Position numbers and translations under genes: made by a program
Shown here: positions 33,796 through 37,203 of the stretch, piece by piece
Layout of the letters: the number at the start of each line of letters is the position of its first letter
Position numbering within the stretch: the stretch's first letter is position 1
Notes under the pieces: model-generated
Told to the model about the DNA's origin: nothing
What the model saw: only the letters and a program-made list of their open reading frames with translations
Database searches by the model: none
Source: Aeromicrobium sp.
GTDB taxonomy: Bacteria > Actinomycetota > Actinomycetes > Propionibacteriales > Nocardioidaceae
Direction of reading: 5' to 3'
Length of the DNA stretch: 37,203 nt
NCBI RefSeq assembly: GCF_025965075.1
Contig: NZ_JAOPXQ010000033.1
Span: forward strand, 1-37,203

Positions 33796-34985
33796 GACTC
33801 GTCCTCGAGCACGTCGGCCAGGCGCTCCTGCGCCCCGATCCACGCCCGGGCGGTGCGGATCTCGCGGGGCCGGCCGATCGAGACGGCACCGCGGATCACG
33901 CCGTCGTCGAGGAGATACGCCGTGAAGTCCCGGTCGTCCAGCGAGCCGCGGACGACCATCTCGTGCGAAGCCTGCGGCCAGCCGGTGACCTGCAGCGTCG
34001 AGCCGTACTGGTCGGACCAGCACCACGGGACCTCCACGAACGGATCGTCCCCGCCGGCCATGACCTTGCCGACCGCGGTGCCGTGGTTCTGCGCGCCCTG
34101 CCAGTGCTCGACCCGGTGGCGACCGCCCAGGACGCCGTTGGGTTGGTTGGCGACGTCACCCGCGGCGAAGACACCTGGTGCGGACGTGCGCCCGAGGGCG
34201 TCGACGACGATCCCGCCGCCCTCGGCGGGGGACGCGATCTCGAGACCGGCCTCCGCGGCGAGCTCGACGTTCGGCTCCATCCCGACGGCGACGACGACCA
34301 CGGGGGCCGACCACGTGCGCCCGTCGACCGCGCGCACGACCGTCTCGCCATCCACGTCGGTGATCGAGGAGACCATGACGCCGGTGTGCAGATCGGTGCC
34401 GGCCTGCTTGTGCAGGTCGACGTACATGTCGCCGAGCCGCGGCGGCAACAGGCGCGGCAACGGCTGGGACGCCGTCTCCAGCAGCGTGACCTCGCAGCCG
34501 AGCTCGCGCGCGCTGGCGGCGATCTCCGAGCCGATCAGGCCTGCGCCGACGACCACGATCCTGGTGCCAGCGGCCAGCTCGCCGTGCAGTCGGGGGACGT
34601 CGGCGAGACCGCGCAGCGTACGGACTCCGGAGGCGCCCCACGGGCTGCGGGCCCGTCCCCCGGTCGCGAGGAGCAGGTGGTCGTACAGGATGCCCTCGTC
34701 GGGGCCGAGCCGGACGGCGCGTGCAGCGGTGTCGATCGAGAGCACGTGCTGGCCCGTGCGCAGGGTGATGTCCTGGGCGTCGAACCACTCGGCCTTCTTG
34801 ATGCGGATCTCGTCGGCGGTCTTGTCGCCGCGGATGATCTCCTTCGACACCGGGGGTCGCCGGTAGGGCAGCTCCGGGTCGTCACCGATCAGGTCGATGG
34901 CGCCCTCGTAGCCGGCCGAGCGCAGCGCGGCGGCCGCGCTGACGCCGGCGATCCCGGTCCCGACGATGACGGTGCGATGCGTCAT
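33792..34985 (-). CDS. rubB: Rubredoxin reductase, NAD(P)H- and FAD-dependent
   Basis: This flavoprotein moves electrons from NAD(P)H to rubredoxin, which reduces AlkB. The 397-residue protein has the FAD dinucleotide fold (VIVGTGIAGVSAAAALRS, about 5-22), YRRPPVSKEII, the NAD(P)H-binding fold (VVVGAGLIGSEIAASA, about 143-158), the second FAD motif FAAGDVA and the C-terminal reductase domain. ATG 34985 is four bases after the rubA2 stop; the stop overlaps tetR. It resembles ferredoxin reductases of oxygenase systems, but the neighbours make rubredoxin the partner. Confidence 0.93.
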   Translation of the reverse strand: MTHRTVIVGTGIAGVSAAAALRSAGYEGAIDLIGDDPELPYRRPPVSKEIIRGDKTADEIRIKKAEWFDAQDITLRTGQHVLSIDTAARAVRLGPDEGILYDHLLLATGGRARSPWGASGVRTLRGLADVPRLHGELAAGTRIVVVGAGLIGSEIAASARELGCEVTLLETASQPLPRLLPPRLGDMYVDLHKQAGTDLHTGVMVSSITDVDGETVVRAVDGRTWSAPVVVVAVGMEPNVELAAEAGLEIASPAEGGGIVVDALGRTSAPGVFAAGDVANQPNGVLGGRHRVEHWQGAQNHGTAVGKVMAGGDDPFVEVPWCWSDQYGSTLQVTGWPQASHEMVVRGSLDDRDFTAYLLDDGVIRGAVSIGRPREIRTARAWIGAQERLADVLEDES

Positions 34986-34989
34986 CGGA

Positions 34990-35154
34990 TCAGAGCTCGA
35001 CCATCACGAAGTCGGCCTTGGCCGCGCCGCAGTCGGGGCACGTCCAGTCGTCGGGGATGTCCTCCCACTTGGTCCCGGCCGGGATGTCCTCCTCGAGCCA
35101 GCCCTCGGCCTCGTCGTAGATGAACCCGCACTGCTGGCATTCCCAACGCTTCAT
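34990..35154 (-). CDS. rubA2: Rubredoxin, canonical (AlkG2-type)
   Basis: The product is a 54-residue iron protein with one Fe bound by four Cys: [12 protein letters not shown] and [13 protein letters not shown]. Length and both CxxCG knuckles are canonical. In alk operons with two rubredoxins, this type is the one generally able to pass electrons to AlkB. ATG 35154 overlaps the rubA1 stop (ATGA). Confidence 0.95.
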   Translation of the reverse strand: MKRWECQQCGFIYDEAEGWLEEDIPAGTKWEDIPDDWTCPDCGAAKADFVMVEL

Positions 35155-35381
35155 GAATCTCCTCGATGGCGTGTCTCGGCGGCGATGATGTTGCCGTCCT
35201 GGTCGTTGCGCTCGAACTCCGCGACCGGGACGAAGTCCACCTGCTCCCGGACGCCGCAGTCCGGGCAGGTCCAGTCGGGGTCGATGTCGGCGAACGCGGT
35301 GCCGGCGGGCCATCCCTCGCGGGGGTTGCCCGGCTCCTCGTCGTACATGTACTCGCAGTTGGGGCAGACGAACTGGCTCAT
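35151..35381 (-). CDS. rubA1: Rubredoxin, variant (AlkG1-type)
   Basis: The 76-residue protein has four Cys ligands, [20 protein letters not shown] and [14 protein letters not shown]. The first knuckle is CxxCE rather than CxxCG, and there is a C-terminal extension of about 20 polar residues ([20 protein letters not shown]). Such AlkG1-type rubredoxins accompany AlkB widely, but those tested could not replace the electron-transfer type, so the role is unclear. ATG 35381 overlaps the alkB stop (ATGA). Confidence 0.92.
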   Translation of the reverse strand: MSQFVCPNCEYMYDEEPGNPREGWPAGTAFADIDPDWTCPDCGVREQVDFVPVAEFERNDQDGNIIAAETRHRGDS

Positions 35382-36568
35382 GCGGCGACCCCGTACTTCC
35401 GGGCGTAGCGCTTGGCCATCCGCGGGTGCACGTTGGCCCGCGACAGGTCGCCGTCGTAGTGGTCCACGACCTTGCGGTCCATGACGCCCCGCCAGATCTG
35501 CGGCACCCAGCTCAGCACGATCATGCCCGCGTAGCCCGTGGGAAGGACCGGCGCCTGCTTGAAGTCGCGCAGCGCCTGGTAGCGGCGGGTCGGGTTGGCG
35601 TGGTGGTCGCTGTGCCGCTGCAGGTGGTAGAGCAGGACGTTGGTGCCGATGTTGTTGGAGTTCCAGCTGTGGCTGGGGTTGACCCGCTCGTAGCGGCCGG
35701 ACTCCAGCTTCTGGCGCTTCATGCCGTAGTGCTCGAGGTAGTTGACCGACTCCAGCAGCCAGATGCCGGCGATCGCCTGGAGCACGAGGTAGGGGAAGAT
35801 CTGCCAACCGAAGGCGATCATCAGGCCGCCCCACAGGACGATCGAGAACGCCCAGGCGTTGAGCACATCGTTCTTGACCGACCAGTGCGAGGTCTTGAGA
35901 CGGGCGAAGCGCTTCTTCTCCAGCTCCCACGCGCTCTTGAGGCTGCCGGTCACGGTCCGCGGCATGAACTCCCAGACCGTCTCGCCGAGGCGTCCGCTGG
36001 CCGGGTCCTCCGGCGTCGCGACACGGACGTGGTGGCCGCGGTTGTGCTCGATGAAGAAGTGGCCGTAGAACGTCTGCGCGAGCGCGGCGCGGGCGAACCA
36101 GCGCTCGTACTCCTCCTTCTTGTGGCCCAGCTCGTGCGCCGTGTTGATGCCGATGCCGGCGACCATGCCGAGGCCGAGGGCCAGGCCGATCTTCTGCGCC
36201 ACGGTCATCGGGTCCTCGATGCCCGGGAGGGTGCCGCCACCCAGCAGGTAGGCGCCCCAGATCAGGCCGGTGACCTGCAGCGGGATGAACGCGTAGGTGA
36301 TCCAGCGGTAGTAGCGGTCGTCCTCGAGCTGCTCCAGGATCTCCTCCGGCGGGTTCTCGCTGTCGCGGCCGACGACCAGGTCGACGATCGGGATGATGAC
36401 GAAGACGAAGAACGGCCCGAAGTACCACGCGAGCGTCGAGTCGGTGAGCGAGTAGAGCCCCCACATGGCGACCGGGACCAGCGGCACGATGGCCCCGATG
36501 ATCCACAGGTAGCGCTTCCTGTCACGCCATTGGATGGCCGTCCCGTCGACGGTTGCTTCAATCGTCAT
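35378..36568 (-). CDS. alkB: Alkane 1-monooxygenase, membrane di-iron
   Basis: AlkB hydroxylates terminal methyl groups of medium-chain alkanes using O2 and rubredoxin electrons. The 396-residue protein has about six hydrophobic helices and all His motifs of the family: HELGHKK (145-151), EHNRGHH (174-180), NYLEHYG (276-282) and LQRHSDHH (316-323). ATG 36568 has AAGGAGG (36575-36581) six bases upstream, so the longer frame to 36619 is wrong. It is the first gene of a five-gene operon with overlapping stops and starts. Expression should depend on the promoter and operator at 36601-36638. Confidence 0.97.
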   Translation of the reverse strand: MTIEATVDGTAIQWRDRKRYLWIIGAIVPLVPVAMWGLYSLTDSTLAWYFGPFFVFVIIPIVDLVVGRDSENPPEEILEQLEDDRYYRWITYAFIPLQVTGLIWGAYLLGGGTLPGIEDPMTVAQKIGLALGLGMVAGIGINTAHELGHKKEEYERWFARAALAQTFYGHFFIEHNRGHHVRVATPEDPASGRLGETVWEFMPRTVTGSLKSAWELEKKRFARLKTSHWSVKNDVLNAWAFSIVLWGGLMIAFGWQIFPYLVLQAIAGIWLLESVNYLEHYGMKRQKLESGRYERVNPSHSWNSNNIGTNVLLYHLQRHSDHHANPTRRYQALRDFKQAPVLPTGYAGMIVLSWVPQIWRGVMDRKVVDHYDGDLSRANVHPRMAKRYARKYGVAA

Positions 36569-36574
36569 GGTGCT

Positions 36575-36581
36575 CCTCCTT
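36575..36581 (-). promoter_or_regulatory. Shine-Dalgarno sequence of alkB
   Basis: AAGGAGG lies six bases before ATG 36568. It is among the strongest ribosome binding sites in the window, fitting an inducible, highly expressed operon. Confidence 0.85.
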
Positions 36582-36600
36582 GTGCGCCTTGGGAGCGGCG

Positions 36601-36638
36601 CTTTACACAAAGGTAGCAAATGTAAAGTTGGGTGGCAA
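36601..36638 (-). promoter_or_regulatory. alkB promoter with overlapping operator palindrome
   Basis: On the minus strand TTGCCA (36633-36638) and TACCTT (36610-36615) form a -35/-10 pair with 17 bases between. A perfect 7-bp inverted repeat (CTTTACA ... TGTAAAG, arms 36601-36607 and 36621-36627, 13 bases apart) brackets the -10 box. Its A/T-rich composition stands out from surrounding DNA. The TetR protein of the operon is the likely ligand. Confidence 0.7.
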
Positions 36639-36650
36639 GGGAGGGGTGGG

Positions 36651-37203
36651 CTATCCGACGAGCTGGACCGTCTGGCAATCGATCTTCCCGTGGACCCTCA
36701 CGTCGGTCTGGGCGATCTTCACGCCGAGCAGGCTGAAGACGGGATAAAGGAGAGTGGACAGCAACGTGTTGACCGGTCCATTGACCAGCGGCAACACGAT
36801 GCCGCTCACGATGGCATTCAGCAGCGGCGCCAGGAGGGCGCCGAGCAAATCCCCCAGAAGACTGCCTGAGAGAAGGGAGACCGTGGTGTCCTTGACCTGC
36901 AGATTGAGGACGTTGGACGTCGCGGACACAGATTGAGACGGAATCGACGTGCCGCTTGAGGACGCCGCGAACGTGAGATCGGTAGGCCCACCTTGGCCGG
37001 CCGTAGCACCGATTTGAGCCTTGACCGCCAGCAGCTTGTTGCCCAAGAGCAACTTGAGTGCCGCGACGGTCACCGGTCCCAGCAGCGGGAGGTCGTCCCA
37101 ATTGGCGAGGTTGAGACTCAGGAGTGCGAGGTGATCGGGGGTTGACGGACCGTAGACCGACGCCAGACCGGTCTTGGCACGGATCACGGCCTTGCTGGGA
37201 GCG
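36651..37203 (-). CDS. C-terminal part of an unrecognised, probably exported protein (cut by right edge)
   Basis: The frame is open from the right edge to TAG at 36651, at least 184 residues; the start lies outside. It reads VIRAKTGLASVYGPSTPDHL, then ANWDDLPLLGPVTVAALKLL. A Ser/Thr-rich beta-like region (DLTFAASSSGTSIPSQSVSA) leads to a long hydrophobic Leu-rich stretch (SLLSGSLLGDLLGALLAPLL), ending TDVRVHGKIDCQTVQLVG. The hydrophobic part has many Gly, Pro and Asn residues and may be amphipathic rather than membrane-spanning. The ending resembles C-termini of some actinobacterial TadG-like pilus or surface proteins, which is only an impression. Codon use is slightly less GC-rich than in neighbours. 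Its stop is only 12 bases from the alkB -35 box, so transcription from this gene could read into alkB. Confidence 0.6.
   Translation of the reverse strand, partial: APSKAVIRAKTGLASVYGPSTPDHLALLSLNLANWDDLPLLGPVTVAALKLLLGNKLLAVKAQIGATAGQGGPTDLTFAASSSGTSIPSQSVSATSNVLNLQVKDTTVSLLSGSLLGDLLGALLAPLLNAIVSGIVLPLVNGPVNTLLSTLLYPVFSLLGVKIAQTDVRVHGKIDCQTVQLVG

Overview
The window is chromosomal DNA of a high-GC actinobacterium. Third codon positions are almost all G or C, GTG starts are frequent, and many genes lack a Shine-Dalgarno sequence but have a TANNNT box 5-7 bases before the start codon. The housekeeping genes match, from memory of the M. tuberculosis map, the block running from the protein mannosyltransferase through rsmI, metG, tatD, rpfB, rsmA, ispE, glmU, prs, rplY and pth to mfd. 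The alkane hydroxylase operon and overall style suggest the Nocardioidaceae (Aeromicrobium or Nocardioides-like), but this is inference.

Layout. 1-3417 (minus): mfd (cut by the left edge), pth and rplY, transcribed rplY-pth-mfd. 3610-12404: an accessory envelope and exopolysaccharide region with a membrane histidine kinase, a degenerate GGDEF protein, a processive-type family 2 glycosyltransferase, a lipoprotein, an OmpR-type regulator, a family 6 glycoside hydrolase and a secreted beta-sandwich protein. 12440-14973 (minus): tRNA-Gln, glmU and prs. 15020-17678: an amidase and methyltransferase pair, divergent from a MarR regulator across a shared operator-like palindrome. 17740-19521: an ABC-F ATPase, followed by an intergenic region with a striking 24-bp perfect inverted repeat. 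19811-26587 (minus): rsmI, metG, tatD, rpfB, rsmA, a small interrupted membrane-protein gene, then ispE. 26663-28210: protein O-mannosyltransferase. 28218-30518 (minus): a membrane GGDEF-EAL protein. 30687-33189: three translationally coupled envelope genes (PKD protein, TolQ/ExbB-like channel, DUF2149/ExbD-like protein). 33199-36568 (minus): an alkane hydroxylase operon, alkB, two rubredoxins, rubredoxin reductase and a TetR regulator. 36651-37203: the C-terminal part of an unrecognised protein cut by the right edge.

The accessory genes look envelope-directed. The glycosyltransferase and cellulase-family hydrolase suggest a beta-glucan-like extracellular polymer under two-component control. 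The mannosyltransferase could modify several Pro/Thr-rich exported proteins encoded here. The PKD/ExbB/DUF2149 operon looks like an ion-driven force-transducing complex without an assigned role, and is the best candidate for an undescribed system. The alk operon is a self-contained, probably alkane-inducible pathway with its own repressor and a well-formed operator over its promoter.
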